Shown here: in pieces, positions 1-13,271 of the stretch
Position numbering within the stretch: position 1 is the stretch's first letter
How the letters are laid out: each line of letters opens with the position of its first letter
Source: Taenia hydatigena
Taxonomy: Eukaryota; Platyhelminthes; Cestoda; Cyclophyllidea; Taeniidae
Direction of reading: 5' to 3'
Assembly (NCBI GenBank): GCA_036345935.2
Contig: JADWOT020001399.1
Span: 1-64,000 of the forward strand
DNA: 64,000 bases
Notes under the pieces: model-generated
What the model saw: the letters and a program-made list of their open reading frames with translations, nothing else
Database searches by the model: none
Told to the model about the DNA's origin: nothing
Translations under genes and position numbers: made by a program

Positions 1-2265
1 ATGGGACTACAGCTTCTGCGCCGCGCCACCAACACCATGGCACCAACCAGAATGAAGACGATCGACACGATAGCCGTCCTGCTCACATCTTGGGTCACTG
101 CATCCAAAATCTTCGAAAAAACTGCGAGCGAGATGTGAACATCAATGCATGCATTAGCTATGTAACTGGTCCTTCCAGCACTATTTCACACATTGCATTT
201 AGGTAGGAAACAATGCAACCAGGCCGCATAAACTATTTTTCTGTGGTAGCAACCATCTTACTGAAAACTTAGAGAACTTCTTTTTGCTGATAAAGTACAA
301 TGACTGAATCACCCAATCCAAATGCCTTCATCTCCAATGCAACAGCTGTTAAGCGAACTCCTTAGCTTAAGATAGAACCTGTGCTCTGGTAATTGCCTGT
401 AAAACAGTTATGATTTTGGTTCAGAAGCATTTGTTCACTGTCTACTGGGATGTTATTTCAGATGCCAAAGCACATAAAGCTCAATTATCTTGACCGTGCA
501 CAAGAACTCACGTCAAATTTCCATTATCTCAAAGAGATTGATGTCACTTTCCATGTTTTAGGGTGATACAAGCGTTATCAAGGCAAGTCAAAACCTTAAC
601 CAGGTTGTTTATTGCTCCTCAATGCTTCGTGCATTAACGTCGATCGTGTACATCAAATCCTCTCAGCAAATAAATTGATGCTGCTTTGGGTTAGATCTAG
701 GACTCAGTGCATCTTTCCGATCGCCTCATTATGGCTGCTTTTGGTCTAATTTTATTAGCAAAGTTTAAAAATTGCCCTTTGGGGAAATTGCTTGCTGAAT
801 TAACTGGTCAGTTAAGACCAAATGGGAGTTTGGTTCGCACCGTTACGAATGACGCTGGTGCGTCGCCTTATTTGTCGTGCATTTTGCCATTTGCTATAGC
901 TTAATGGCATTGCTGCATAACATTCATTGCAAATACTTTTACCTGGCATTCTGCATCTTATTATCCGCTTCTAAAATAGGTGTCTATTTCTTGAAATTAA
1001 GCATTCAAACCTGATAATTATTAAAGCAGTATTCTTGCAATCTTCTAATTTGGATAGAAGCAATATCTAATTCGTTTTGCAAAGATTACGTAAGAGGAAT
1101 CAAAGAATCTGTTGAGATCCTATTGCCTCCTTGTTTATCTTGAACTCTCATTTTTGAACTAATGCATAAATGACCAGGTTTATGCTCCTTTCCGCCCAAG
1201 GCGTTACCTCTTGTAAAGTAGAGCGATTAAAAAATTGGCTCATCAGCTTAATCACTATTTATATGCTACAAAAATAAAAAAATACGCTAATAAAAGAGTC
1301 TTGCTACTTTCAAGGGCAGGCTCTTTTTATTGAAATAATGCTTGTGGAAATTAAAAGTTGGCAAGCTTGCAGGTGATTTCCTAAGGAAATTATCAGCTAT
1401 ACATTGCGACGGTGGAACAAAGCCTTGGCTCTCCATCCCTCGAGTTCTGGCGCTTTCTCCACCCAAAAGAGACTTTTAGAGGAAGAAAATGCAGCAGTCT
1501 CGACTCTCGCTGAAGCTGAGATATTGATGTCTACGAGTTGGTCCATCTTGTCGACAACACTGACACCTTGTGTACTAGTTGCACGAACCGGTAGCGCATG
1601 AATCAATGGCATGACTTTGATTTCCCAACGCACAGCCAACATCTTGTGCCATTGATGGAGCGCACATTATGGTTGCAGTCACTTATTGTCTGATGCGCAA
1701 AATTTATTGCGCCGATAATGTTTGTGCTCCAAATTGAGCTCTTGAATGCGGTATTTGTATTGGTCCATGATTTTCAGATACAGTTAGCATAATGGGTTCA
1801 TTTCGGATTTTATCGTAATGCTAATGTAGGGGCTGATTCAGTCTTGTTCACACGCACAGCCATTAAATCTGTTTAAGTTCCATATGAATGGTAAAGTATT
1901 ATTAATTCTTTTCCCCATTTTGTTGGCCTATTTTGACAAGACATTTAACTGAAACACTAAGCAGGTGTGTTTTACATTAGTTATCTGCCTTGCTTCCATT
2001 AGGCACATTGGCAGCGATAAAATGAGTTAATTATAGATCATGCCATTCGCCCACCTGCATACTCATCCACCATTTACTAGTGTTTGCTCTTTTAATCTCC
2101 GACCATTTACCTGATTAATTCTACTCTAATTCAACCACTCAGTTTGCCAGTTGCTCTATAATCTGCCATTTCTACTCACTTATAGGGTCCTTATATGTTT
2201 TGTTTACTCCATTTAGCGCTTTCATTTCTTCGGCGGATAGCGCATCGATTTAGACATGCTTTGCT
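1..2265. other. No supported gene; unassigned DNA
   Basis: Only short frames with no recognisable motif occur here. The part from about 2,040 to 2,260 is pyrimidine-rich and may be the left edge of the old repeat copy that follows, but I could not align it firmly to the other copies. Confidence 0.5.
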
Positions 2266-2269
2266 GCAT

Positions 2270-3430
2270 TCGATCCATTTACACACTAAAATTAGCAATT
2301 GTGTAGAAGACGTAAACGCACTAATTTAGGCTCAAACGCGTAAGGATTTGTAACCGCCAAGCCTCAATGGTTTGTGATGCAGCAGTATTCCTGCTGCCAC
2401 CTAAGATAATCAAGGGTTTTTATGTGGTAACACCGTTGATCAATATGGATCAACACCAGCGTAATTACCATTTGATCGGTAAATAAGACGTTAATGATAT
2501 CGCGCAAAGCTACATAATTCCTTGAATTAATTTTTTGGATATTTTGCATCCTAACTGATGAGGCACTGGGATTAAATCTTTAAGTTGCAGCATTTGATTC
2601 AAAACTAGCCTTAGCTTTGCATATGTTCATCTAGTAAACATTCAAGTCATCTGCGAAAATTCTTTAATGCTATTTATGAACCACTCATTCAAAGCCACCG
2701 CTAACAAAAAGACGATCGTATCAACTATTAAGTGATCTGAATGATGGCTCGAAATTAAGCACACCAAATTAGGAGAAGTTCATGTTACTAGAGTGTTTTA
2801 AATATAAATAAGCATGTATTTTTACGATGCGATGCTTAAACCCACAGAAAGGGAAGACTATAATAAAGGATTGGGTTATCGACGAAAAGATCGCTTGCCA
2901 TCGCTCTACTTGGTGCTAATTGTTTACCGGATACACTATAGAATTTCTCCTTTGAGTATGTATAAGCTAAATCTTTTAGTGTGTGAAAAAAACCAAGGAA
3001 TTCTTTTGTATTTAACTACTTAATACCTAACCTTTGCTATAGTGAGGCAACATGCTAGGCACGAGATTCATCTAACCCAACCTACGCATACTTGAGGACC
3101 ATTTCAATGGCTCCACCAAACAGAAAGTTAGCAATCAACCTGAACAGCCGCATCAATCACAAAGAAATGCAAGAAGGCGCACTCGCTCTTTAACAATTAG
3201 GTAGCTGTCACTAACTACTGTTTTACTATTGTAAGCAAAGACAGCATGCCAATGGGGGAGACGAAAACACAGCCGGTGAATGTGTAAGTGGTGAGGAAAA
3301 AGACCAAGAGGCAATAGCAATGCCTGATGCCGCAACAGCTAGGCATTTAATACAAGTCAAAAATAGCATCTCGATAATTAATGAACAACTGCGAATTTCT
3401 GTAGCGTTTTAGGCTGGAAAATTAATAATT
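2270..3430 (+). repeat. Ancient third copy (C0) of the unit A/B core
   Basis: This stretch runs in parallel with unit A (about 13,340-14,640) and unit B (about 34,110-35,350) at roughly 60-65% identity by eye. Anchor points in the same order are: the block at 2,320-2,405 against 13,385-13,475 (both end in a 'cagcag...cctnccgccatcc'-like string); the string 'acactatagaatttc' at 2,933 against 14,084; 'tttaactacttaat' near 3,013 against 14,165; the block at 3,150-3,250 ending 'catgccaatg' against 14,295-14,405; and the block at 3,345-3,418 against 14,548-14,612. Short frames inside are not shared with the other copies, so no coding role is suggested. The much lower identity than A against B says this copy arose earlier. 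Confidence 0.7.
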
Positions 3431-4779
3431 GCGACCTGATAAAATCCCAGTAGCCAGCATAAGCACCTTCGCGGGATGACGCGATGATGACCAGTTCTAC
3501 TGCATAGCACCAATTGTCGAACGTCGCACTGGTGCATGTGCAACATGCAGATGCGATGCACAAGGCTGTGCATTTATGAACCTGTTTCCAAATATTCTTA
3601 ACGGGGTGATTTGCATTTGATAAACGTTGGTCTCACCAAGTTATTACTGGATTGCTATGCACATTGGCCGATATCCATAGTGAATTGCAGGATGCTGAAA
3701 ACAGGAGGGGAAAGTGAATGCTTAGAATTATGTGGTGGACTTGTCGTAAATTAGCCCGACAATTGTGGCTATCCCGAGGGCCATCAATGCAATGTGCGAA
3801 TTAAGCCAACTGTGACAACCGTAGCAGTGTCCAGTTGTTCATATGTGCAGCTAAAACATCTGCAGATCATCTGTCACAATTATTTTGACGAATGTGGCTC
3901 ATATTTCTGATATTTTTACTCCACAACACTCTAAGACGAGAATGTTGAATAAATACAGAAGCGGTTAGCAAAGTTAAGAAAACAGAGCATTAATTTAGCA
4001 AAGATTACTGCATTTTGTCTCAACGGAGCCGAAATAGCTCGCGTAATCAGAAGCAGAGTAAAACAAGTGGCCAAAGCACTGCGATCTAGCAGGGGAAGGT
4101 GCCTTTGAGTGTGCTCTGAAATCAAGCAGCATCTACATACTGTGTAGGTTCACTTTTATGCTCAGCTGCCGCTTCGTATCACGTCAACGAATTGCATTAC
4201 TTTGAGGATTAACACACGGATTTAAGTGCAGAAAATCAAATTAGGTTGAATCATTCCGAAATCGCCGGGCGTGAATTAGAGAGAGGTCAAGAAGTCAAGT
4301 TATGTCTGCAAAGATGCAGGAAGTCATAATGAACCTGCAAAACGTCATTTGAATAGTATTTGGTGCTGCGCATACTCTTGCAGCGCATTGATGCTGGTGC
4401 TGATAATGTTGATAAGGTAGAAAATATCCAATGGTAAGCAGACTACATGCATGACTGTTTTCGCATTATGATTAAGTGTCATTCACCTCAGATATTGTTA
4501 CTCATTAGATGGTAGCCGTAGGATGCATGTGATCAATTTGCCAAGGAAGAACCCGAGGCTGGTACGCCGTTGCTTTGCATTTTCTGTCAAAGCATGTCGT
4601 TCCATACCGAGGCACGCAAGCGGTCATTAAATTCATTTTCACCCTCCCAACATACAACAAAGCCTCTTTTATATGCGCTGATATCCTCGTTCCATTCTTG
4701 CCTTAGGCTGGACATAGAGTTAGCTGCTGACTTGAGTTATGCATTCATCGCCAAATCGCATGAGTTAAAATTTACCATC
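3431..4779. other. No supported gene
   Basis: I looked for a continuation of the old repeat copy towards the 15-17 kb part of unit A and could not find one. The short frames here show no domain. Confidence 0.4.
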
Positions 4780-4880
4780 CGATCCTATCGGTGACTTGTA
4801 CGAGATTATCTGCAAACTCACCAAGCATGAGAAAATCGAGCAGGTCTCTAAAAGGCCTCATAAATACAGCGATATTGGTT
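4780..4880 (-). pseudogene. Possible scrap of the C2H2 zinc-finger family
   Basis: Read from the minus strand, this gives a piece ending in GEFAD. It matches the segment just after the first finger of the 63 kb family member (SEFAD there, CEFAS in the 5.5 kb copy), including an identical 14-base string coding GEFAD/SEFAD. The residues before it (PF-DLLDFL) fit the helix side of the finger, but the cysteine pair and both histidines are not visible. It lies just below the clearer relic at 5.3-5.8 kb and in the same orientation. The match is short and could be chance. Confidence 0.3.
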
Positions 4881-5279
4881 TTCGGTGACGTCACAATAAA
4901 CTGCAGGTTTATGGAAAGACGGACTACTTTCTTTAGTTTAGGAGGTCTTCGAAGCCATCAGCACGTACCGAAGGTTATGCCTAAATGCAAGAGTACAAAC
5001 TCCGAGGATTAAATTTGCTCGGGAATCTAAACAGACAGTCGAGAAATGGGTCAGTCCGCTACTCAAGTTCTTTTGCTATATTAAGGTGTGGTGTTTTGAC
5101 AATGAGCCATTTGCGCATTAGGCTTTAATACCACCAAAATGGTTTCGTAGGTGTAAAATTTCACTCAGTATAGAAAAAGGCGCAATCTGAGCCGTCCACC
5201 ATCAGTGTTCACGTGATTTTCTTTAAGCAATAAACTATCAGCCATCACATAACGAACGCTCTTTTCAAAAAATGCTGTC

Positions 5280-5795
5280 GACCACGATAATAAGATTTAG
5301 AGTTAGCGTGAAGTCTGCATGTATTGCTAGCCCAACAGCATGCAAGTTCATTTTATTCAGACAGTTTGCACCAGGGGTCTGCAAAGAAAGGGAAGAACAA
5401 ACCAATAAATAGACAGCGGTTGTAAGCCGCGCCAAGTAAATGGGGTAATGCCTGCAGTAAAGTATTCGGCAAAGCATTCTGTGCAGCAAAGGCGCATTTC
5501 TGTGCTTGCGTTTCTTTCAATCGCAGCGTGACAAATAAAGGCATAAATTTAGGATTTTGCGCGAGATGCCAAAGCTATGGCTGAGAGCAGAGCACACACT
5601 GCATTCGATCGAAAGTAAGCAGATGCAAACTCACAAATATGTGCTCTGTTGGTATGATTGAGAGAAAAATTCAAGCTTACGAATTGGGTAAACACAAATG
5701 GTACACGTTGCGATTCTGGACTGCTGTGGAGTTTGAAAGAAAGTGCCTTTGACAAACAAATTTGGGCATAAGGCAAGGATAGTGCATAGACCATG
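5280..5795 (-). pseudogene. Frameshifted relic of a C2H2 zinc-finger family member
   Basis: The minus strand contains the same landmarks, in the same order, as the 63.15-63.52 kb member. A C-x2-C pair (CTICVYP) near 5,690-5,705 corresponds to CPACGLP there. It is followed by an H-x4-H pair (HTNRAH), then HICEFASA against HISEFADA, then CCTECF against YCTECF near 5,470-5,485. The cysteine pair, the histidine pair and the second cysteine pair lie in different frames, so at least two indels break the reading. A complete protein cannot be made from this copy. In the family these positions would bind zinc in a classical C2H2 finger. Identity to the 63 kb copy is about 60% at DNA level by eye. The spacing between HICEFA and CTECF is about 45 bases longer than in the 63 kb copy. 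Confidence 0.6.
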
Positions 5796-5800
5796 AAATT

Positions 5801-8800
5801 TTTCCCACTTTTGATACCATTAAAGTATCATGTTCGAGTAGTGGAAGACAAGCGAGCTAAAGTGAGACTAGCTTTTCACATGGCACTTTCGTTGCCTTGG
5901 GACAGAAGAGAGTTAAATGTGCCCCTAATGCCCATAGGTTAAAACATTTGCGACAGCGTCACCCGAGGCTTCATTAGGCAGCGATTGGTGTTGCAGATTC
6001 AGAAAGTTTGGAAAGAAAATATTCATTTTGAATGGATAAACAGCAAAGCCTACACCCTATCCTGTTAGGCGTAGTTCAAAGAGTCCCAGGTTGCGGCTTG
6101 TATGTCACAGCAAACAAACAGGTTTTTATTCAATTACGCATAAAGCGTAATCGCGCAGCGAGGCACGTAGAGAAGAAGTTCGACCAGAGATGGCAGGTGA
6201 ATGATTCCGAGTTCGTGCGTGCACTTAGCCTATCCCGACACGTACCCGTAACCACTCGCCTGCATGGCTAGCATTTTGAAATTATTAAAAATTTTCTTTT
6301 TGGGGGAATGCATGGCTCATACTCACTGTCATAGTAGAGATTTCCATGTCTCATGTGGTGCATACATTCTACTGAGCCTGCTTATGGAGATTTTGGACTA
6401 GACATAAGGCTTCTAAGCCCTATTTTTCTCGAAATTTTCGGAATGACTCTTTATCTACTCATATTCATAAGCATGCATGTGCCCCAAATGTGCGGACAGG
6501 TGAGTTCATGCACAATGCTTATTCGTGTGCGAAGGTACATATGTGATCATGCGCGTGTGCTTGTATTCCAACATATTATGCCATCTGAAAAGTATGTAGA
6601 AATTAAAGTTGTAGAGCTTCATGCTGCAAAATATTTGCAACAGACAAATGACTGTCTACAGTCGGGCGCTGTATAGTACTCAAGCTACAAAGTCAATCCC
6701 TTTTTATACTCTCAATGGGAAAGGAATATGAGCTACCGATGCTGCACGTAGCAAAACGATTTTTGCTTCTTCTATGCACCAAAAGGTCCTGCAAAATAGC
6801 ATGCAGTCGTTGTTGTAAGCAATGCTTTCCTAGAAATGAGGACATGAAGATAGCCATGTTTTAATTCCGTCCATAAGGACTTATCACCTACTACTTAACA
6901 AGCGTCTAATTTATCTTGCTTCACTTCACTCTACTTCGGTTGATCTCGAAGTTTTGTTCCATTCTATTCCATCATGCACCCATCAGCAATAGAGGAGACA
7001 CGAATCCGCACCCTATAGTGTACAAAGGGTTGATATAAACGTAGCATTCTGAAATTACCTCTTTGCCTCAGGAGACAAACTTTTATGATGGCAGGCGATG
7101 ATGTGTTATGATCGGCGGCAAGTTCTCAAGCTTCTTTCGCCTTTTGTCACTCCTCGCTCATTAGACTTCCTATCTTTAATTTCCTTCTCGAGACGGCTAG
7201 GGTGTTGCGAACGATGCAAATACATTTGCAGTGGCGTGTCAACCTGGGACTGGTGTACATACCGCCTCCATCAAAATTATTTCGGCACACATGCATGGAG
7301 TACATTCGTCTGGTTTTACTCAGCTAATTTATGGAGGTTAATTTCGTGCGATTTAAGTAGCTCCTGTAAATATCGTGGGTACTTCAAACTAAGTCAGCCT
7401 CGTATACCCACTCAAGGCTGATAAAACTGACCATTGCACATTCACAGGGTAGAATAGATAGACAGGCACGTGGTGGGTTGGCAGACAAAGGCTTTGACAA
7501 AGTGGTAGGCAGAAGACTCTACTTGTGTCACTTCCCTTCACTTCTGTCTCTACGCCCCACTCCAATAGCTAAAAACTAGGATGTGATCAAATAAACACTT
7601 TAATGCGTTGATGAAGGAAAATAACCCTTAAAGAACAGAGATGGAATATGGACCGTCATCAGCGATCACGTTTTAGTTGTAGCGAATAGAGGAAGGCGAA
7701 GCCTAAATGAATGTCTGATTTCTTTAAGTCTTCCCAGCGCGGTAACTTGAAGGTCACAACCTGGCGTATTAGGGACAAATAACAAAAAGTAAAAAAAATG
7801 GGCGAGGGCTACTGCGAACTCACGCGACCGGGATGCGGGAGGTAAGCACACTGCAAAGCCCTCACATATCGCCCAGGTAAATGAGGGAGAGCCTGCCAAT
7901 CACCCCTAGGCCACTGAAGAAACGCTACACAGCACATAACTTGACGATGTCTAGCCTTATCTCGAATAACAGGAGAGGAAAGACAATGACAAACCAGATC
8001 TTTCATAGTGTCAATTAAATATCAGGAGCCGCGACATTGACAAGTCTACTAAATAATGCTAGGGCGTGAAGGACAGAATGGAAAACGGGTCCTTTCTATT
8101 GATGAAATTAGGATTGTTTTTCATCGTCGGTTGCAATAATTTTTGCAAAGGACTGCGATGCGGCATTGTCGAAAGGTGATTACTGTAAACTGTGTCCATG
8201 GCGGAGCTAGGAACATTCATTTCTAGACCCAAATGAGCGGTCATGTTTGAAGTAAATGGATGAGAGTCGTTTCTGTCGCATCCTATTTGACGACGAAATC
8301 AAATAAAATGCAAACAAATATAAACATGCACAAGATTTGCAATAGAATTCGTTTCGAAAACATGTCTTTTAAGCAAATAAGTCGCTCATCATTTTAAGGT
8401 TACCAGCAGTAACATCTTTCAATCCCGCTGATAAATTGGATTCGTTACCAAGCTAAAATCTCATGAATCCGGCAAATGAGGGACATTTTTTCAGACTTAT
8501 CCTGACTACTTAGGATTGCTTAGTGGCAATGGCTGCATGGAATATGAAGTCCACAAAACTGCGTCGCGCCTGGCGCGGTCATAATTCGCTGAGCATGAGC
8601 TCCTTAGCGAACGATTCGGAACCAGGATTCTGGCCTTAGCACTACTTTGCACACAACTCAGGTAAAAATTAATTGCATTCAATGGTTTCTTACTATGCCT
8701 GTTATGCATAAATTAATAAGTCATTTGCTAAGTAATTTGACTTTGCCCTTAATTCCCAATATTTCATTCTTAATGCACAGTAAAATTGCTTTACGGTAGT

Positions 8801-11800
8801 TAATACTATATCGACACCTGCAATCACGTATAAAATATTAGTCACTTCTGGTTATTTCTTATCTATTTGGTTATAGATAAAGGTCTTCGAGGTAGAGTAA
8901 AAAAGACTTAATTGCAAAAGAGCTGCCTACTGCGTTTTACTTTTATTAAAACTTAAAAAAATGGTGTTGGATTCAACTGGTGATTTAGATCAATGCATGC
9001 TTACGCATTGCACATGCAAAACAATGGCAAATTAGTCCAAGTGCACTGCTCCTTAAGTATTTCTCACTTTGATCTGGAACTGATCTTCCTATGGCCCTGG
9101 CTGCCAAATCGCTGCGGTCCCCTGCAAAACAACATTTTATGCCATGCAGCTGTACAAAAGTTGTGCTATAACGGGAAACTAGAGAGCGCGGATATTATAA
9201 TGCGCCTTATTTTGTTTATCTTAATCTAGATTTATTAGAAATTAGGTCTCAAGTGTTGAGTTACCTCTGTTTCAGTAAAGTGCAGTGAAGTTGCAAGACA
9301 TTTAATAAATAAAAATACCTCCGTTACAATAGAAATGGCTTTAACGCGAAATTAGGTGGCATTAGCGCATATTCGCGACCTGTATTCTTGGTTTTATGTC
9401 CACAGCTGTTTTAATTTTACACAGCTGTTTCTTCTATCGCTGACAGCTATGATATTTCCCTTTTATAAAATAAAAACAGACCTGGCAGAGAGTTAAGGAG
9501 CCTATTTTGTAAAGAAAGCTGAGTTAACACAGACATACAGAGATGCACCATATTCTGTTCGTATGGATTTAAAACCAGTCAGAATTTCAATGCAGTAGTG
9601 CATTCTATTTAGCAATTACTTTGGACAGCTCTTGAATAAAATTGTAAAAAGCAAGATCTGGCTGATGATAAGAGCGCCTAGGTTGACACAAATAATTGTA
9701 ATGCAAGGGTGCACCCCGAAACAATCTGGTACCTCTGAGACCAAATTTGATCCAAACTGAAAGCCAGATGTATGTTTTGTTCTGGAAATGCTTACAATAA
9801 AACTATAGAGCAAAACTCTTTATTCGCTCTCTTATGATCTAAAATCGGCCAGAAATAAAACCTAGCATCCTAATTTCCTCTATAATCACTTGAGGGCTTT
9901 CTAATTTTACAATCTCAATATAGGTGCATTCAAAGCGTAATGATTATGGCTTGGTAAAGAGATCAAAACTGACGAAACAGCAGATCGCCTATTGTTTTTA
10001 CCCACATTGATGAGAATCAGAAATCAGCAGTTTATTTCTATCTAAAACCGATAGCAATAGCTTATATTTTAAAATCGGAAAAGGTAGGTGTGCCCGATGC
10101 ACAGGGTCTCTATTGTAGCAAGGAAAGCTGGGAGGCTACGGGTCCAGAGATGCGCTCTCTCATCTGTTGTAATCGAGAAGTGCTCTGAATTGAGATTCTG
10201 CAGCTTACTTTCTACTTAGAATTCTTGCAGCACTTATCGTTATAAAATCTGGCACTGTAGGTGCGACCAAAGTTAAATTGCCCGCCTTGGCAAAGAAAGC
10301 CGAGTACGGTGGTGAAGCAAAATACAAAAGCAGGGAAAGGCATGTGCACACAGAGCAAAGCTAAAGTGGTTCGGATTTGAACAGGAATGACACGGATGTA
10401 TAAGAAGATGGGATGGATAAAGTAAAGTCGACTAGGGTAAATCAAGCAATGAATTTTTATAAAAGAATAGATGACTTGAAGGAATAGGAACAATTCCGTG
10501 CTTCCGAAACAGTTTTCATTTCTTCCTATTAATGACATTATATAGGTATTCTACTTTTTCCAAATCTGCTTTTGATTTCTCTTCCTTCCTATTCACAACC
10601 TATTAGTGTGTCACTTCATTCTTGCGCATCATATCAATATTATCACATCTGGTATCCGGTGTAAACCACATGAATGGGGTAAGCTGCGATTGACTTCTTC
10701 TAGCTTGCTACTCCAAAAAAGCAATCTTTTTTCATCAGGCCAATTCCTTCGTGCATCATCAAGCCATATAACTACATGAATGAGCAAGTGGATTAGTCTA
10801 GGAAAGGAGAGAAGAAGGTGGGAAAGAAATGATGAACGCTGCGCTACAGCTCCATATTTTACGATTTCTTACCCTTCGATCATTTTCCTTTCTCCTTTAG
10901 CTGAAAGTCCGTGTTACCTTGCACTTACCAAAGGGACGTATGGACAGCTACTGCCATTCGTTATGCAAAGTGACAATTACTACAGGCATAAAAATTAGGG
11001 ATACTTGAGAGAAAAATCCCTCTACTAACTCGGTAGCAAGCTTTGGAAGTAAAATCGCCGGATCCTTTAATCACTATTCAACCCTGCACTACACGTGCTG
11101 TGTCGAACTTGCTGTTCTTGCCTCGGGTGTGCCCTAAATCCCCAAATAAGCAGCTGCATCAGGAGACCTGCTGCCGCACAACAACTTGCCTGATATTCAT
11201 GTGCCCCTGCGGAAGCACTGCAGCACGTACGAAGTCTCGGCTTGACTACATCTGACAAGATTGGACTAAGTCAGAATAAATCAGATTGGCGACCCAGGCC
11301 AAATTATGACAGCCTTAGTAAGGCCCCTTATACGTCACTATTCAAGTCAGCCTTAACACTCTGACTTGGCCTGCCCAATTAGCTAGGCACAACTTCGTGC
11401 AATGTGATACGGACCCTTCTCCTTCATTTGCAAAGACATTATTGAATCAAGGTGCACACATACGAAGTAGGTCTAATGACGTCCTCGAAATGAGTGGAGA
11501 GAAGCTCTCCTGTATGCGTCTCTTTTCTCATCTGCGGTGAGTATCTCCTTCGTCTCCTGCTACGCTCAATATGCTCTCGAGACTTGCGTCCTGCGTTATA
11601 TCGTGCTGTTTATGCTCCACATTATTAGCTCAAATAAAAAGGAGGAGTAAGCACTCATTGCATAATACTAGAAAGTCTCGTATTTCTAGCCCGCCTTAAG
11701 CTTTTCTCCCTCTCTCATTGTTCGAATTTAGTATCAGTTCTCCCTACATCCTCCTTCCACATCATCGTCTGCCAACGCCCTCTTTGTAAATTCCCTTCTC

Positions 11801-11815
11801 CTCTCTACTAGCCTT
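5801..11815. other. Six kilobases without a supported gene or repeat
   Basis: I see only scattered frames of up to about 108 codons, with no signal peptide, membrane or domain pattern I trust. The frame at 6,032-6,271 has a basic, soluble-protein-like composition but nothing identifiable. The stretch at 9,400-9,450 repeats 'acagctgttt' twice. No match to the other repeat families was found, though old copies could be missed by eye. Confidence 0.4.
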
Positions 11816-11824
11816 GCCTGATAC

Positions 11825-12057
11825 TCGCAGGTAAGGTGAATGGGACACCTGCCACTGGCCTGTCTGGCAGAAAGTGAGGCTCAGGGCTGTGTCCTTCGCA
11901 ATACATTTCATTGACCATCTCTCTTGTTAGAAATAAAGCTATCCATATCCACTTGGTGCAATGTTGGTGGTGTCAGCAGCAATGGGAGCGGTAGATGCCT
12001 TCATGGCATTCGCAGGTGAGGCAAGTGAAACACCCGCCATTGGCTGTCTTGCGTATT
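11825..12057 (+). repeat. Short direct repeat pair, about 47 bp each
   Basis: Positions about 11,825-11,872 and 12,007-12,055 are direct copies differing at a handful of bases. Both begin 'cgcaggt', carry 'acacc[tc]gcca' in the middle and 'ggc[ct]tgtct' near the end. The spacer is about 135 bp. Nothing shows a coding role. The surrounding 11.7-11.8 kb DNA is pyrimidine-rich, resembling the tracts found at 17.4 and 41.8 kb. Confidence 0.65.
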
Positions 12058-12429
12058 GCTGATCAAAAATTGAAGTTGAAAATGGAATTGCTGCCTTAAT
12101 TGCATGTTCGTATTTCAGTATCTGCAGGCTTTTTTGCCTTTATTGGTAGGTTATATGTCGATAATTTTTCTTTTGCGTCATTTTGCGCATACAATTTATT
12201 ATAGAAATGTTTTAATGGCATTTATTTATGTTTTTGCGACTAATTGACTGAGTATAGGGTCGTTCTTGCCATTGGATTTGATGCCTTTGACTTCCTCGCC
12301 AACCTTAATTGCCTGTCGTTTCGGTGGGCGTTTTATTTATAGAGGTGGTAATTTTGCCTTGGCGGTGCCCTATTCAATGTGCTTCACTGGTTCTAATCTC
12401 CTCTCCCAATTTATTATGTCTTCTTTTAT

Positions 12430-12640
12430 CCATGATCTTGGTGCAAATAACTGACCCCTACCGTTTCAGTTCTTCATCTGATGGGGATTCTCAGTCTCTC
12501 AAATCCCGTCGAAATACTTTCATTAAGTTCAACGGTAAGACTAATTTTAGACCGTTCGCTGTTATTAGGCTGCTTGTTGATCATCTTGTGCTTTTGTGCA
12601 TCCACCAGGCTAATCCTTAGCCTGGTTGGCAAATTCCTAC
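12430..12640 (+). repeat. Block X of unit A
   Basis: This block matches 32,965-33,135 in unit B, for example around the shared 'aaatactttcatta' and 'gcatcca' strings. In unit A it precedes block Y; in unit B it follows it. A frame of about 100 codons crosses it in this copy only (12,309-12,620) and is broken in unit B, so I do not call a gene. Confidence 0.65.
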
Positions 12641-12689
12641 CCATCAGAGGAATTTTAGTCCTTCTTATTAGCACCGATTCCGCCATCTA

Positions 12690-12890
12690 CGAACTCCTTT
12701 TCCTGCCTCTCGCCTACATAACTGCTAAATGCACAACTTTGATACCGCTACATGCACCTTACTTAGATTATTTTAACAGGCTGCCCAACATTCAACCCTT
12801 CTGCTCTCACTACATCTCGAAAACGATCACCGAAAATTAACACTCTTCTAATTTCTTTGCTTTGATCGTCTGCTTCTCTATCTCTCCATC
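12690..12890 (+). repeat. Block Y of unit A
   Basis: This block matches 32,445-32,640 in unit B. They share 'tttgataccgctacatg' and, about 60 bases on, 'cccttctgctct'. A 119-codon frame ending at 12,840 spans blocks X and Y, but its unit B equivalents are split apart and interrupted. Confidence 0.75.
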
Positions 12891-13271
12891 TATTCATTTA
12901 AGTATTCACTTCCATATCGGCGCACTTTATTGTCGGACTTAGTCAGCTTTTGCGTCTGAATCGAGAGGAACTTAAAGTTGCGGCTCAGTCAGCTTTTGAT
13001 AGCGCAGTGCACAATATGGCGCCTTGTTTTAAGGGGTCAAATAAGGAGGAGAAGTGCAGAGGCCACGACTGGCATTGTTTCGGTTATTGGGTACACATGA
13101 ATCACTGATGCCGTCGAAGGTCAGTGCAAAAACAGGATTTTGCCATGGCAACATATTTGCCTGAGCCAATGAGTTATAAAGCGTTTGTATGTATATTTGT
13201 AACAGGTGAAAATCATCCAGAGTAAAACCACTTTAACATTAACGCAAGAAGAATAAATGCATATTTTTAAA

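Noticed and set aside
7666..7899. Minus-strand frame with REFAVALAHF, similar to the SEFAD landmark of the zinc-finger family
   Set aside because: Only three residues match, and neither the finger before it nor the CTECF motif after it is present.
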